Notes: generated from the letters alone by a model not told the origin. A stretch of 64,000 nt of DNA from Henricia sp. BOLD:AAB3569 (GCA_037783545.1 JBBELK010001111.1:248001-312000); one strand, 5' to 3'. Counted from the first letter of the stretch, positions 10,701 to 21,473 are shown. Made by a program: numbers and translations.

Positions 10701-12592
10701 TTAGCACCAGATTCGAGCGTACGCCGAGCGGCAAACGGTCCGTTCTGTCCTTGTTCGAGTATATACATGGCCATGCAGCAGGCAGTGCAGCAAGAGCAGA
10801 AGCGAGCATGAAGCTCATGGTCCAAGTTGTTTCCGTTCTTTAAAAAAAACCGTGCATAGGAATTATTTCATACTTTGACAAATTTCAACCCATATACCCT
10901 GGTACATCTCCAGAAATTCCTGGGGTGGTCCGGGATTTTCTTCTTTATAAATTTTAAACACCAAACTGAGCACCAGATTCAAGCGTACGCCGAGCGGCAA
11001 ACGGGTCCGTTCTGTCCTTGTTCGCCTACATGGCCGTGCAGGCAGGGCAGCAAGAGCAGAAGCGAGCAAGCGCATGGTCCAGGTTGTTTCCGTTCTTTGA
11101 AGAAAAAAAACGGTGCATAGGAATTATTTGATACTTTGACAAATTTCAACCCATATACCCTGGTACATCTCCAGAAATTCCTGGGGTGGTCCGGGATTTT
11201 CTTCTTTATAAATTTTAAACACCAAACTGAGCACCAGATTCAAGCGTACGCCGAGCGGCAAACGGGTCCGTTCTGTCCTTGTTCGCCTACATGGCCGTGC
11301 AGGCAGGGCAGCAAGAGCAGAAGCGAGCAAGCGCATGGTCCAGGTTGTTTCCGTTCTTTAAAACAAAAAACGGAGCATAGGAATTATTTCATACTTTGAC
11401 AAATTTCAACCCATATACCCGGGTACATCCCCAGAAATTCCTGGGGTGGTCCGGTGCTTTCTTCTTTGGAAATTGTAAGCACACGCCCGGGTCCAGTTCC
11501 TGTCCTTGTTCGCGTATGGACTGTATATAGGCGAAGAGCGCGGTACGTGAGCAAAAAAAAACGAATGGCCCAAGGATTTGTCTCCATTTAAACAAACGGT
11601 GCATAGAAATTATTTCACACTTTAACAAATAGCAACCTGTATACCCGGGTACATCCCCAGAAATTCCTGGGGTGGTCCGGGATTTTCTTCTTTAGAAATT
11701 GTAAAGACCAAACTTAGCACCAGATTCGAGCGGCAAAAGGGTCCGTTCTGTCCTTGTTCGCCTACATGGCCATGCAGCAGGCAGTGCAGCAAGAGCAGAA
11801 ACGAGCATGAAGCTCATGGTCCAAGTTGTTTCCGTTCTTTAAAAAATGGTGCATAAGAATTATTTCAAACTTTGACAAATGTCAACCCATATACCCAGGT
11901 ACATCCCCAGAAATTTCTGGGGTGGTCCGGTATTTTCTTTTTTAGAAATTGTAAAGACCAAACTTAGCACCAGATTCGAGCGGCAAACGGGTCCGTTCTG
12001 TCCTTGTTCGCCAACATGGCCATACAGCAGGGTGCAGGCAGGGCAGCAAGAGCAGAAGCGAGCAAGCGCATGGTCCAGGTTGTTTTCGTTCTTAAAAAAA
12101 AATGGTGCATAGGAATTATTTCAAACTTTGACAAATTTCAACCCATATACCGGGGTACATCCCTAAAAATTCCTGGGGTGGTCCGGGATTTTCTTCTTTA
12201 GAAATTTTAAAGACCAAACTTAGCACCAGATTCGAGCGGCAAACGGGTCCGTTCTGTCCTTGTTCGCCTACATGGCCATGCAGCAGGCTGCAGGCAGGGC
12301 AGCAAGAGCAGAAGCGAGCAAGCGCATGGTCCAGGTTGTTTTCGTTCTTAAAAAAAAATGGTGCATAGGAATTATTTCAAACTTTGACAAATTTCAAACC
12401 ATATACCCAGGTACATCCCCAAAAATGCCTGGGGTGGTCCGGGATTTTCTTCTTTAGAAATTTTAAAGACCAAACTTAGCACCAGATTCGAGCGGCAAAA
12501 GGGTCCGTTCTGTCCTTGTTCGCCTATATACATGGCCATGCAGCAGGGTGCAGGCAGGGCAGCAAGAGCAGGGTACCCGGGTACATCCCCAG
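7764..12592. repeat. Satellite array of about 264 bp, about 19 copies
   Basis: Units run from GTGCATAGGAATTATTTCAT through CCCATATACCCGGGTACATC, CCCCAGAAATTCCTGGGG, TTTTCTTCTTTAG, AGCACCAGATTCGAGCG, GCGGCAAACGGGTCCGTTCT and GTTGTTTCCGTTCTTT. Unit starts are near 7797, 8019, 8259, 8522, 8798, 9011, 9268, 9537, 9807, 10064, 10329, 10592, 10859, 11121, 11380, 11609, 11855, 12112 and 12367, i.e. 213-276 bp apart. Two sub-types occur: a common one with the GCGGCAAACGG block, and a rarer one (7797, 8798, 11380) with a GGTAAGAGCGCG or GAAGAGCGCGGTACGTGAGC block. Neighbouring units around 9270-11380 are nearly identical, so amplification is recent there. Each unit contains CCCCAG-N6-CTGGGG, a perfect short stem. 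The short ORFs on both strands are by-products. Confidence 0.97.
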
Positions 12593-12739
12593 AAATTTGT
12601 TTGCTTTATAAAAATGTGTTTTTAGCAAAATCTTATGTGATGTGTATCACAATTGACTGGTGTTCTGCTATTCTTGCTAATAACACAAGTTGATATACAA
12701 TTGTGACTATTAACCCATTTTTATAAAGCAAACAAATTT
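12593..12739. mobile_element. Fold-back MITE truncating the satellite
   Basis: The ends AAATTTGTTTGCTTTATAAA and TTTATAAAGCAAACAAATTT are inverted copies with ATG/CAT beyond. The element sits inside the last satellite unit (after CATCCCCAG) and the satellite does not resume on its right. Confidence 0.8.
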
Positions 12740-12817
12740 TGGATTAAGCAATTTGTTTAGCTAAACAGCTTTATGAAATTGGCCTCTGGCCCCAATGTAT
12801 TTATCTTTAAACTTTAA

Positions 12818-13646
12818 AGGTGCACACCGGCCTACTGTTTACATGATTTAGTGATGTAGCAGCATTGACAATACTTTTTTGATGGTCGTTGTGAAAAAAG
12901 ATCATCAAAATATCCCGTAATTTACTAAAGAAGTGCAAAATTAACAAAAACGGTCAAAAGACGGGTTATACGCTTTACCAGCCGTTGCAACTACGCGCGA
13001 GCCTCACGACTTTGTCACAAACGATTCGCTCTTCTCCTGCCCAGGATATCTCCAATTTTCTGCTCACGATTTCACTGGACAGCCCGGACGACCGAATAGG
13101 AATTTCCGTTTTCTTTTGAGGAGTTGGCATCATGTTTTTTTCTTCACGAACGTACACCGCAGCAACACACCCGGCCGTGTGTGGACTCAGGCTATTTGCC
13201 GTGCTGCGCGGGGCAAATATCGTATACTCCACGGTAGCCTGCCGTAGCACGCGCTCGCTCCCGTTCTCCGGACTCTCGAAACAAACAATTATGTTCGAAT
13301 TTTCATACTATGTTTAACTTTGTTTCATACCTGTATAAATAGTCTCTCTTTTGTCAATTACTTATAAATATTGGGGGAAAATCAGAGTTGAATTTGGTGC
13401 AGTTCTGCAGTAACAAACATTTATACGGCTGGAAATACAACTAACTTGTAAGGACCACGTGACTTTTCGGAACTAGAATTTGGTTCCGAAAAGTCACGTG
13501 ACCTTGAATTTTTCAAAAGTGCTCAGAAACGGCCAAATTTGACGGCGTCTTTTCAGGATATATTTAATTTTCTCTCGAAGGCGCTTCAAAATAATGTATG
13601 GGTCTATTTCGAGCCCAAAATAGCCCAACAAAGCCGGTGTGTTCCT
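12818..13646. mobile_element. Non-autonomous DNA transposon with TTAA target duplication
   Basis: The terminal inverted repeats AGGTGCACACCGG (left) and CCGGTGTGTTCCT (right) are each flanked by TTAA (12814-12817 and 13647-13650). The body carries a central hairpin, CACGTGACTTTTCGGAAC with its complement (13456-13502). Related fragments lie at 22455-22667 and 26368-26536. No transposase ORF is present. TTAA suggests Kolobok or piggyBac mobilisation (inference). Confidence 0.8.
13456..13502. repeat. CACGTG-bounded hairpin inside the TTAA element
   Basis: CACGTGACTTTTCGGAAC pairs with GTTCCGAAAAGTCACGTG around a short loop. The related copy at 22527-22566 keeps the palindrome design with different stem bases (GATTTATCCGAACCAGA / TCTGGTTCGGATAAATC), implying that the structure is maintained or re-formed. 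Confidence 0.75.
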
Positions 13647-13746
13647 TTAAACCGTGATCGGTTCGTTAATAGTGCAACACTGGCACCATGTGCAACTACA
13701 TTGGCCACGCCCACCTTTGACGTTGGAAAGTAAAACAAACTGCACA

Positions 13747-13924
13747 ATTAGCCAATGGGCGTTGGGAAATCGGTGGTCTCCTCCGTGTATATGTATAGCC
13801 CTTGTTATTGGGAGTAAGCGAAAGCCCTGCAGCTGCTAGCTGAACGCATGACACCTACACACAATACGCGACTCTGGAAATTGTGAAAGTTTATTTGCGA
13901 ATTCGCCATTTGGAAGGATTCAAA
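13747..13924 (+). promoter_or_regulatory. Probable promoter and 5'UTR of an unidentified gene
   Basis: A CCAAT-type element (AGCCAATGGGCG, 13749) and an AT-rich stretch (GTATATGTATAG, 13786) lie 140-175 bp upstream of a short ATG exon with a strong donor. This is a prediction from motif context only. Confidence 0.35.
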
Positions 13925-13982
13925 ATGCCTTTCAAAAGAGTCTACCTTGAAGACAAAAACGTCAAAAGTGCCATCAAGACAG
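13925..13982 (+). CDS. First coding exon of an unidentified gene
   Basis: ATG at 13925 opens a 58-nt frame encoding MPFKRVYLEDKNVKSAIKT plus one base, ending in the strong donor ACAG|GTGAGT. The ATG context (TTCAAAATGCC) is acceptable. I do not recognise the family. No matching second exon is visible, and the DIRS inverted duplication begins about 360 bp downstream and may lie in its first intron. It could also be a random ATG plus donor. Confidence 0.4.
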
Positions 13983-14340
13983 GTGAGTGTGACTGTGTGA
14001 TGGGGGCGTCATGTTGACAAAAGCAGCATTTGCTTTTACTAAACATTTACGTCCATCAGTAAGAATAAAATAGGTAAAACTTTTATGCCCATGCAGAAAA
14101 AAACAAGCATCCATGTCAAAGCTAAGACCTGTCCCCAAAAAGCGAAAAACAAACATGCATAAACTCACCGATTTCTGTGAGAGAATGTGCATATTTTATT
14201 ACCGATTGATTCAAAAACTATTTGCACTATTTTGCATCCTAAAAACCGTAAATTGCAATTTTTGTAGCCAAAGAGGAGAAATCCAAAAATGAGCGCCCCA
14301 CATAATTTGATAAACTCCGAGCCCAACACACTGTCTTGCT
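13983..14340. other. Sequence between the short exon and the DIRS arm
   Basis: No coding or repeat signal recognised. It is presumably intron 1 of the gene starting at 13925. Confidence 0.4.
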
Positions 14341-14404
14341 ATATAGTATGGAATTCCATATGTGCCAATCAATCCGCGTCTCCTTTTTATCCCGTCGCGT
14401 TTTT

Positions 14405-14562
14405 TTTCCCGTCGCATTTTTTCTTTTCGTCGCATTTTTTTCTCTTTTCGTCGCCTTTTTTTTCTTTTCGTCGCCTTTTTTTTTTTCGTCGCATTTTTTT
14501 TTCGTCGAAATTTTTTTTGTTTGTCGAATTTTTTATTTTCGTCGCATTTTTTTTTTCGACTA
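14405..14562. repeat. Minisatellite of CGTCGC plus T-run, left arm
   Basis: About ten units of CGTCGCATTTTTT, CGTCGCCTTTTTT or CGTCGAATTTTTT with variable T-runs and TTCTTTTCG linkers. The right arm carries the complement (21241-21425). Long frames rich in Phe across it are spurious. Confidence 0.9.
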
Positions 14563-14810
14563 CTGCTACTCACGTCTGTTCAAGGCCCATAAAGATAACG
14601 GGCACATACTATTTTTCTGGGCTTGGGCGCGTGATTCCACGCCGCCGGAGTCGAGTAGAATCGATTCCACTTCGAATCGCGTTTCGATATTTTTTGAGGA
14701 ATCGATTACCTGTAGAAATCGATTACCTGTCGAAATCGATTCCCTTTCATCTATATTCTAGAACCAATAAATGAAATGAATGAAATAAAATTAAGCCGAA
14801 GGCATTTTTG

Positions 14811-15515
14811 TTATGGATCTGACCCCTGAACCACCCTGATGACTAGCTGAACCTGGTGCATCGTTTGTACTGGTGACGCGCCGTAGATCAACCAGTCGTC
14901 CAGGTACATGCAAAGGTTGACACCCTGCAGCCTGAGGTACGCTCCCACCGCCCTGGTAACCATCGTGAACACCCTGGGCGAAGTGGAAATCCCGAAGGGA
15001 AGGCACGTCCATTCGCACGTCTGGCCCAGGATTTCGAATCTGAGCCAGCGCTGGTCTAGGGACGAGACCGGGACGTGCAGGTAGGCATCCTTCAAATCGA
15101 TAGAGGATGCCCACCTTCCCTTAAGCGGGCAGCGTAGGATGGACGCAAAAGTCTCCATCCTGAACTTGCGGGGCCGTATGAAACGGTTTAAGGGCTTGGG
15201 GTTCAGGATGGGGCGCCAGTCCCCGGTCTGCTTGGGAGCCAAGAAGAACGTCAACCAAAACCCCTCGCGATAGGGGGGAGGGGGGTCGACCGGAGAGATG
15301 GCGCCCTTGGCAAGCAGGGCAGAGACCTCTGTCATAAAGATGACATCCTTCTGACCCCCATCCTGTGGATAAGGGGGTAGGTTTCGGTTAAAAAGTCGCT
15401 GGGGGTACCGCCGTGAATTCCAGGCGATAACCCCGAGACACAATCTCCAGAACCCAAGCGCCCGGGAGCTGAGATGGCTGGCCACTCTGGACGAACGTCT
15501 GTGGGCAAGGAGCAT
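14811..15515 (-). pseudogene. DIRS-type reverse transcriptase fragment, left copy
   Basis: The frame encodes the fingers-palm part of a reverse transcriptase: GDWRPILNPKPLNRFI, SIDLKDAYLHVPV (first catalytic Asp), LPFGISTSPRVFT and YLDDWLIYG (catalytic Asp pair). This LPFGxSxSPRVFT..YLDDWL pattern is typical of DIRS elements, which integrate with a tyrosine recombinase. The frame ends soon after YLDDWL (...VVQGSDP). RNase H, methyltransferase-like and recombinase domains are absent, so this is a truncated, inactive copy. Confidence 0.88.
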
Positions 15516-15620
15516 GCCTGGACCTGTGGAGGCGGGAGAAGAGGAAAGCCAAGATCGAGTTGGCCCTTCTCCGCCTACTGCTCGGGCGCACAGGACAAGC
15601 CGAGCTTCTCGGCCGCCCTA

Positions 15621-15876
15621 CACTTTCAGAAATAATGGTTCAAATCTGCACCCTCACGGGTGCTTATCTTTGATACAATAGCAGCACCCCTATAGGAGCA
15701 AATGTGCACCATGTGAACATGATTTGCACCTTGAAAGGAGCGAGTCTGCACTTTAGGGGTGCACATATGTTCAAATGGTGCAAATTTGCTCTCATAGGGG
15801 TGCACATTTCCTCCTATAGGGGTGCTGCTATTGTATCAAGATAAGCACCCCAATTGCACACTAATTTCTTAGTGTG
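15621..15876. mobile_element. MITE with TA target duplication, verified by an empty site
   Basis: The element has inverted halves (GGGTGCTTATC..GATACAATAGCAGCACCCC against GGGGTGCTGCTATTGTATC..GATAAGCACCCC). The ends are CACTTTCAGAAAT and ATTTCTTAGTGTG. TA lies at 15619-15620 and 15877-15878. The other DIRS arm holds the empty site with a single TA (CCGCCCTACGCAC on its minus strand, near 19450), which proves an insertion with TA duplication. This fits a Tc1/mariner-type mechanism (inference). Confidence 0.92.
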
Positions 15877-15878
15877 TA

Positions 15879-16690
15879 CGCATCACAGCAGGGGTACACG
15901 CTGGAAGAGTGTCCACCTCCTCTGGGTCCATAGTGGCCGCCGGCGGGGCCAGGACGGATGTAGCCTCGTCAGGAGGATCGTCCGAACCCGAGTCATCCTC
16001 ACCGCTGCTAGCCTCCGAGACATCGAAGGTTAGTGGGCGGTAGGAACCCGCGGAAGACGGGGCAGCCGATGGAACCAAAGGAGAAGGAGCAGGCGCGCAT
16101 CCATCTGGGTAGAGGGCACCGTTCCCGATGGACCTGCGGGCTCGTGAGCCGGCACTGACTGGTCAGCCCCAGTACAACGGTTGGGCTGGACCCGACCGAG
16201 CCCCAACGATGGCCCAAACCGGTTCTTCGTAGGCTCGACGCCTCCTGTCCCTTAAGGTACGCTATCCGAGGTTCGGGGGTCACTTGCGTAACCGCCGTGC
16301 TCAGCTCTCATACCTGGGCCTACCGAATCGGCAGTACCCCTTCCTTTGAAGAGAGAGATGAGTTCCCGTAACAACGGTGCTACCTCGCTACCCAGAGGTT
16401 GTTCGGTAGCGGCCCCAACTGACCCAAGACCAGGGGGCCGAGCAGCCGGTGGTCGGGTCACGGCGTAGCCATAGTCCGGTGGAGCCATGGTAGAAAACCC
16501 GTGCCGGACTGGTCCACCCCGACGTGCCAACCAGGCTGGGGTGTATTGGTTACGTACTGCTGGGCAGCTAACTCCGAAGGGACTAGCTGTGACAGGTACT
16601 CAGCACCAGCGGGACCCAGCCAAACTGGCTGACCCGCCTGTGCCCCGGTAGCATAAGCACCAACGTCATGTCCAGCTACCGGGTCCCCCG
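15879..16690 (-). pseudogene. DIRS gag-like region, left copy
   Basis: Frames on the minus strand encode gag-like sequence matching the right arm, including GQPVWLGPAGAEYL, PLGSEVAPLLRELISLFKG and DVSEASSGEDDSGSDDPPDE. It keeps an 11-bp stretch (TACCGGGGCAC, near 16650 on the minus strand) that the right copy lacks. It is interrupted by frameshifts. Confidence 0.7.
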
Positions 16691-18460
16691 GCATGATGTG
16701 GTTGCAACGTTGTGACGATCTCCTTTAATTTTTCACCTCCTTTGATTTTTCACCGGAAATCGCAAAGACTGTATGAATCCGAATCGAGTACTTTTGAAAA
16801 CGGCCACAATGCACTGAATTCGCGGCAACTACACTGCGGCAACATGTTTGCACCAGTTGCAGACTACCAGCGACGCGGTGTCATGGCGATATGGTTTTTC
16901 TATTACGTGTAGGGTTACCAGTTTATGTCAGACACAGAAATATTTAAAATTTTATTAACTTTTTGCTCAATCAACATTTCGCACACTCGGTGATAAATGA
17001 GATTTTAAGGATTTTTATAGTGGACCCCGAATCGGTAATTTTGAGGTGGTGTCAAAATGGTAACGAAACTGTCCCCACGCATGATATAATTCCTATCTAA
17101 GGTCTCCGGAAGTCAACGAGTCTCGCAGAGTCCCGCTCGTTCTCGAGGTCAACTTACACGTGCCCACTTGTGAAGGCATACAGAGTTCATTCCGCATACA
17201 GAGTGCACCCCACCACTCAGTTGTCGTGTCTTAATAACATATTATAGTATGCACACAAATCTACTATAAGCAAGGTGCCCACATTATTACCCCTGGTCAC
17301 TAGGCTCACTGGAGAGCATACAGCCCTGTTGGACTCTCATGATGAGAGCGCCCAATCAAACACAGAACACTTTCACTCTTATACATGTACATGTAGGTAT
17401 CCATTTGCTCCCGGTGAAACCAGATAGTCCATAACAAAGTGTCTTGCCCAAGGGCACACTCACATTGCCATCACCTGCATTCGAACTGACTGTAGAATTG
17501 ACCAGGTATTAAATATGACATATTAGACTGCTCTCCTTTAGTAACATGTTGTATACTATGTATAATGCAATTAAAACTAGCGTTATTGAGCAAAATATTT
17601 ACCTTTTTACAAAAATTCAAAAACCCATGAAGGAAAACAGATACCAAACCAAATGTTATACTAAAGATAGATTGGATACAGTATTTTAAGATATGTAAGT
17701 TTCAATTGCTTGGGTAGTGACCTATCGGGGAACCACCCCTCAGAAGAGGAGGCTCATTTTGCCATTTTTCTTTGCGGACCCACTTTTAAACCTAGACCAC
17801 GCCCCCAAAAAGGGTGGAATTGCTTTGTCCTTGATATGAAGCAAACCCATGTGCCTAGTGTGTGTGCATATAAAATATGAAGTCAATTCAACCATCCATG
17901 TGGGCACCATGGGGAGCAAAAAATCAAAACAAGTTACCACGATAATCAAAAATGAGAGTTTTCGGGGAGCGACATCTCGAAAAGGAAACGTGGTAGCGTA
18001 CTTTTGATAACAGAATCATGCAGATTAGATGCCAATCTATGTGTATATAAATTTTCAGGTAAACATTCCCAAGCATTTTTGAGCTACAGGCCTCCAATGG
18101 CACGGCTAAGATTGGGAAAATGTGGGTAGGGTAGGCATTTTCTGGAGGTCATATCCCAGCAACGAGTTGGAGTTGGCCTCTAAAATTGTGTAAATGTTCA
18201 TGACGTAGGTTGAAGTATTTTTATAAAATGTTTGGACCAAATCCGAGTCGGACCCCTGACAACCTCTAGGTGATTTCACACGGAATGACCCAATCAGGTG
18301 CGAATCCACATACAATCGCGGACGTCCCTTTGTTCCTCTTTTGTTTGGACATAGTCTATTTTTCCTTACTCTCGTTGGTTTTGTACAGGAGCGAATCGCG
18401 GACGTTCGCTTGCCAATCGCGGACGATATTGTTCTCTTTGTTAGACCTCCCTAAAACGTC
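16691..18460. other. Spacer between the inverted DIRS arms
   Basis: About 1.75 kb of unique, mostly AT-rich DNA with no recognised domain. Short frames here carry no motif. The DIRS sequence on the right extends about 200 bp further inward than on the left, so part of 18460-18676 is DIRS sequence absent from the left arm. Confidence 0.6.
18285..18445. repeat. Repeated ATCGCGGACG motif near the DIRS 5' end
   Basis: CAATCGCGGACGT, GAATCGCGGACGT and CAATCGCGGACGA occur at about 18315, 18393 and 18414, just upstream of the gag-like region. They may belong to a DIRS terminal repeat; this is a guess from position. Confidence 0.4.
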
Positions 18461-18469
18461 CACGATTGT

Positions 18470-20261
18470 TTGGGAGAACAAGCGCAGCTATGCGGGGTTT
18501 CCTCAGCCGGCCGCCGGCTCACCCAACACCTACCCAGTTTGGACCGGGAAGCGGTGTGCCGCGGCAGGGGTCTTTCCCGTTCATGGCCCAACTGGCCCGG
18601 CCAGTTTCGAACTTCTACACGGGTACACCCGCGACCGCGTTCAGCGCAGGGTATCCTGCACCGTCCCCGACCGCGGGAGACCCGGTAGCTGGACATGACG
18701 TTGGTGCTTATGCAGGCGGGTCAGCCAGTTTGGCTGGGTCCCGCTGGTGCTGAGTACCTGCCACAGCTAGTCCCTTCGGAGTTAGCTGCCCAGCAGTACG
18801 TAACTAATACACCCCAGCCTGGTTGGCACGTCGGGGTGGACCAGTCCGGCACGGGTTTTCTACCATGGCTCCACCAGACTATGGCTACGCCGTGACCCGA
18901 CCACCGGCTGCTCGGCCCCCTGGTCTTGGGTCAGTTGGGGCCGCTACCGAACAACCTCTGGGTAGCGAGATAGCACCGTTGTTACGGGAACTCATCTCTC
19001 TATTCAAAGGAAGGGGTACTACCGATTCGGTAGGCCCAGGTATGAGAGCTGAGCACGGCGGTTACGCAAGTGACCCCCGTCCCTCGGATAGCGTACCTTC
19101 AGGGACAGGAGGCGTCGAGCCTACGGAGAACCGGCTTGGGCCATCGTTGGGGCTAGGTCGGATACAGCCCAACCGTTGTACTGGGGCTGACCAGGTCCAT
19201 CGGGAACGCCGCCCTCCACCCAGATAGATGCGCGCCTGCTCCTTCTCCTTTGGTTCCATCGGCTGCCCCGTCTTCCGCGGGTTCCTACCACCCACTAGCC
19301 TTCGATGTCTCGGAGGCTAGCAGCGGTGAGGATGACTCGGGTTCGGACGATCCTCCTGACGAGGCTACATCCGTCCTGGCCCCGCCGGCGGCCACTATGG
19401 ACCCAGAGGAGGTGGACACTCTTCAAGCGTGTACCCTTTGCTGTGGTGCGTAGGGCGGCCGAGAAGCTCGGCTTGTCCAGTGCGCCCGAGCAGTAGGCGG
19501 AGAAGGGCCAACTCGATCTTGGCTTTCCTCTTCTCCCGCATCCACGGGTCCAGGCATGCTCCTTGCCCACAGACGTTCGTCTACTGTGGGACAGGTCGGG
19601 GGCTGTTCCCCAGAAGTCTGGAATTTTCTCGGGAGGAACAGCTGCGCCTTCTTGACTTGGCGGTGTCCTCCAGCCTTCGGCTAGGCGCCTTCTCCATGAT
19701 CGTCGCCCACGACATGCGTCGGTTGTTATGGGCGACAGAGCAGATGCCGCCATGGAGGTCTCCGATGCTGCAATGGTAATGGCCGCGCTTGTAACCTGGA
19801 AGACAGAGACCTCGATGGCGCTGACCCTCCGGCGTAAAAATGTATGTTTTTCCCTCTGGTCGCTAAGCTCAGACCTGGCTTCTCGGGTCTCGAAGACCAA
19901 ACCTGAGAAACAGGACATCCTCTTCGGAGGCGCGTTCTGTTCTTCCCTGCTCGCTTTGGCCGAGCGGGTTGAGAGTGAGCAAGCGCTAACGCAAGCACAG
20001 GCACAGGTTTCTGGTTCCCAAAAAACCTTCGAGCAAGAAGAGCAAGGGCAAGCGCCCTTCCTGTTCGAGCTCTGGCAGGCCCGCCAAGCAGGAGAAGTCA
20101 GGCACTTCCTAGGACACCAAGCAGTCCGGTGCCCCGGGTTCTTCTCAGAAGAATTTCAGGGCCAGGTCTGGCCAGCCTCCCAATTCGAAGGGCAAGGGCC
20201 CAAAGAAGGGAAAGCAACGTCGGTCCTGAGGGCTTGGCGGCCGCGGAATCCCCTCATGTAA
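18470..20261 (+). pseudogene. DIRS gag-like region, right copy
   Basis: Proline-rich N-terminal sequence (FLSRPPAHPTPTQF, ARPVSNFYTG) is followed by GQPVWLGPAGAEYLPQL, PLGSEIAPLLRELISLFKG, an acidic stretch DVSEASSGEDDSGSDDPPDE, AEKLGLS and a C-terminal part (TMALTLRRKN-like region near 19800, LALAERVESEQAL). The frame changes several times (an 11-bp deletion near 18715, others near 19230 and 19440), so it cannot be expressed as one protein. Assignment to DIRS gag rests on its position upstream of the reverse transcriptase. Confidence 0.7.
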
Positions 20262-20313
20262 CGGGATCCCTACCACCTCCGGTGGGCGGCCGCCTTCGGT
20301 TGTATGCTCCGGA

Positions 20314-20988
20314 GTGGCCAGCCATCTCAGCTCCCGGGCGCTTGGGTTCTGGAGATTGTGTCTCGGGGTTATCGCCTGGAATTCACGGCGGTACCCCAAG
20401 CGACTTCTTAACCGAAACCTACCCCCTTATCCACAGGACGGGGGTCAGAAGGATGTCATCCTTATGACAGAGGTCTCTGTCCTGCTTGCCAAGGGCGCCA
20501 TCTCTCCGGTCGACCCCCCTCCCCCCTATCGCGAGGGGTTTTGGTTGACGTTCTTCTTGGCTCCCAAGCAGACCGGGGACTGGCGCCCAATCCTAAACCC
20601 CAAGCCCTTAAACCGTTTCATACGGCCCCGCAAGTTCAGGATGGAGACTTTTGCGTCCATCCTACGCTGTCCGCTTAAGGGAAGGTGGGCATCCTCTATC
20701 GATTTGAAGGATGCCTACCTGCACGTCCCGGTCTCGTCCCTAGACCAGCGCTGGCTCAGATTCGAAATCCTGGGCCAGACGTACGAATGGACGTGCCTTC
20801 CCTTCGGGATTTCCACTTCGCCCAGGGTGTTCACGATGGTTACCAGGGCGGTGGGAGCGTACCTCAGGCTGCAGGGTGTCAACCTTTGCATGTACCTGGA
20901 CGACTGGTTGATCTACGGCGCGTCACCAGTACAAACGATGCACCAGGTTCAGCTAGTCATCAGGGTGGTTCAGGGGTCAGATCCATAA
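20314..20988 (+). pseudogene. DIRS-type reverse transcriptase fragment, right copy
   Basis: Same domain content as the left copy: PILNPKPLNRFIRPRKF, IDLKDAYLHVPVSSLDQRW, LPFGISTSPRVFT and CMYLDDWLIYG. It ends at the same residue (...VVQGSDP, then TAA). It differs from the left copy by a handful of substitutions, e.g. GQTYEW here and GQTCEW on the left. Confidence 0.88.
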
Positions 20989-21240
20989 CAAAAATGCCTT
21001 CGGCTTAATTTTATTTCATTCATTTCATTTATTGGTTCTAAAATCTAGGTGAAAGGAAATCGATTTCGACAGGTAATCGATTTCTACAGGTAATCGATTC
21101 CTCAAAAAATATCGAAACGCGATTCGAAGTGGAATCGATTCTACTCGACTCCGGCGGCGTGGAATCACGCGCCCAAGCCCAGAAAAATAGTCTGTGCCCG
21201 TTATCTTTATGGGCTTTGAACAGACGTGAGTAGCAGTAGT

Positions 21241-21425
21241 CGAAAAAAAAATGCGACGAAAAAAAAAATGCGACGAAAAAAAAAAATGCGACGAAAAAAA
21301 AAAAAGGCGATGAAAAAAAAAAGGCGACGAAAAGAAAAAAAAGGCGACGAAAAGAAAAAAAATGCGACGAAAAGATAAAAAATGCGACGAAAAGAAAAAA
21401 TGCGACGGGAAAAAAAACGCGACGG
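21241..21425. repeat. Minisatellite of A-run plus GCGACG, right arm
   Basis: About twelve units of AAAAAATGCGACG or AAAAAGGCGACG. It is the complement of 14405-14562 but has a different unit number and A-run lengths, so the array has changed since the duplication. Confidence 0.9.
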
Positions 21426-21473
21426 GATAAAAATGAGACGCGGATTGATTGGCACATATGGAATTCCATAATA

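Larger units (their letters stand above)
14341..16690 (-). mobile_element. Left arm of an inverted duplication: truncated DIRS-like retrotransposon
   Basis: Inverted copy of 18676-21473. From outside in it holds a T-rich minisatellite (CGTCGCATTTTTT type), a segment rich in ATCGATT, a truncated reverse transcriptase (14811-15515) and gag-like sequence (15879-16690). Relative to the right arm it lacks about 735 bp of gag sequence (junction near 15495, matching 19581-20314 on the right) and carries a MITE at 15621-15876. Both arms stop at the same point after the reverse transcriptase, so truncation preceded the duplication. Confidence 0.85.
18676..21473 (+). mobile_element. Right arm of the inverted duplication: truncated DIRS-like retrotransposon
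   Basis: Mirror of 14341-16690, in the forward direction. The arms are nearly identical through the reverse transcriptase and the AT-rich outer part. The outer ends meet at a palindrome, TATGGAATTCCATA, in both arms. It retains gag sequence missing on the left and lacks the left MITE. Confidence 0.88.

Noticed and set aside
7764..12592. Short ORFs repeated every 264 bp as a gene family
   Set aside because: They sit on both strands, shift frame between units, and follow the satellite period.
14211..14774. Lys/Arg-rich and Phe-rich frames at the outer DIRS arms
   Set aside because: They are reading frames of the GCGACG plus A/T-run minisatellite, different in the two arms.
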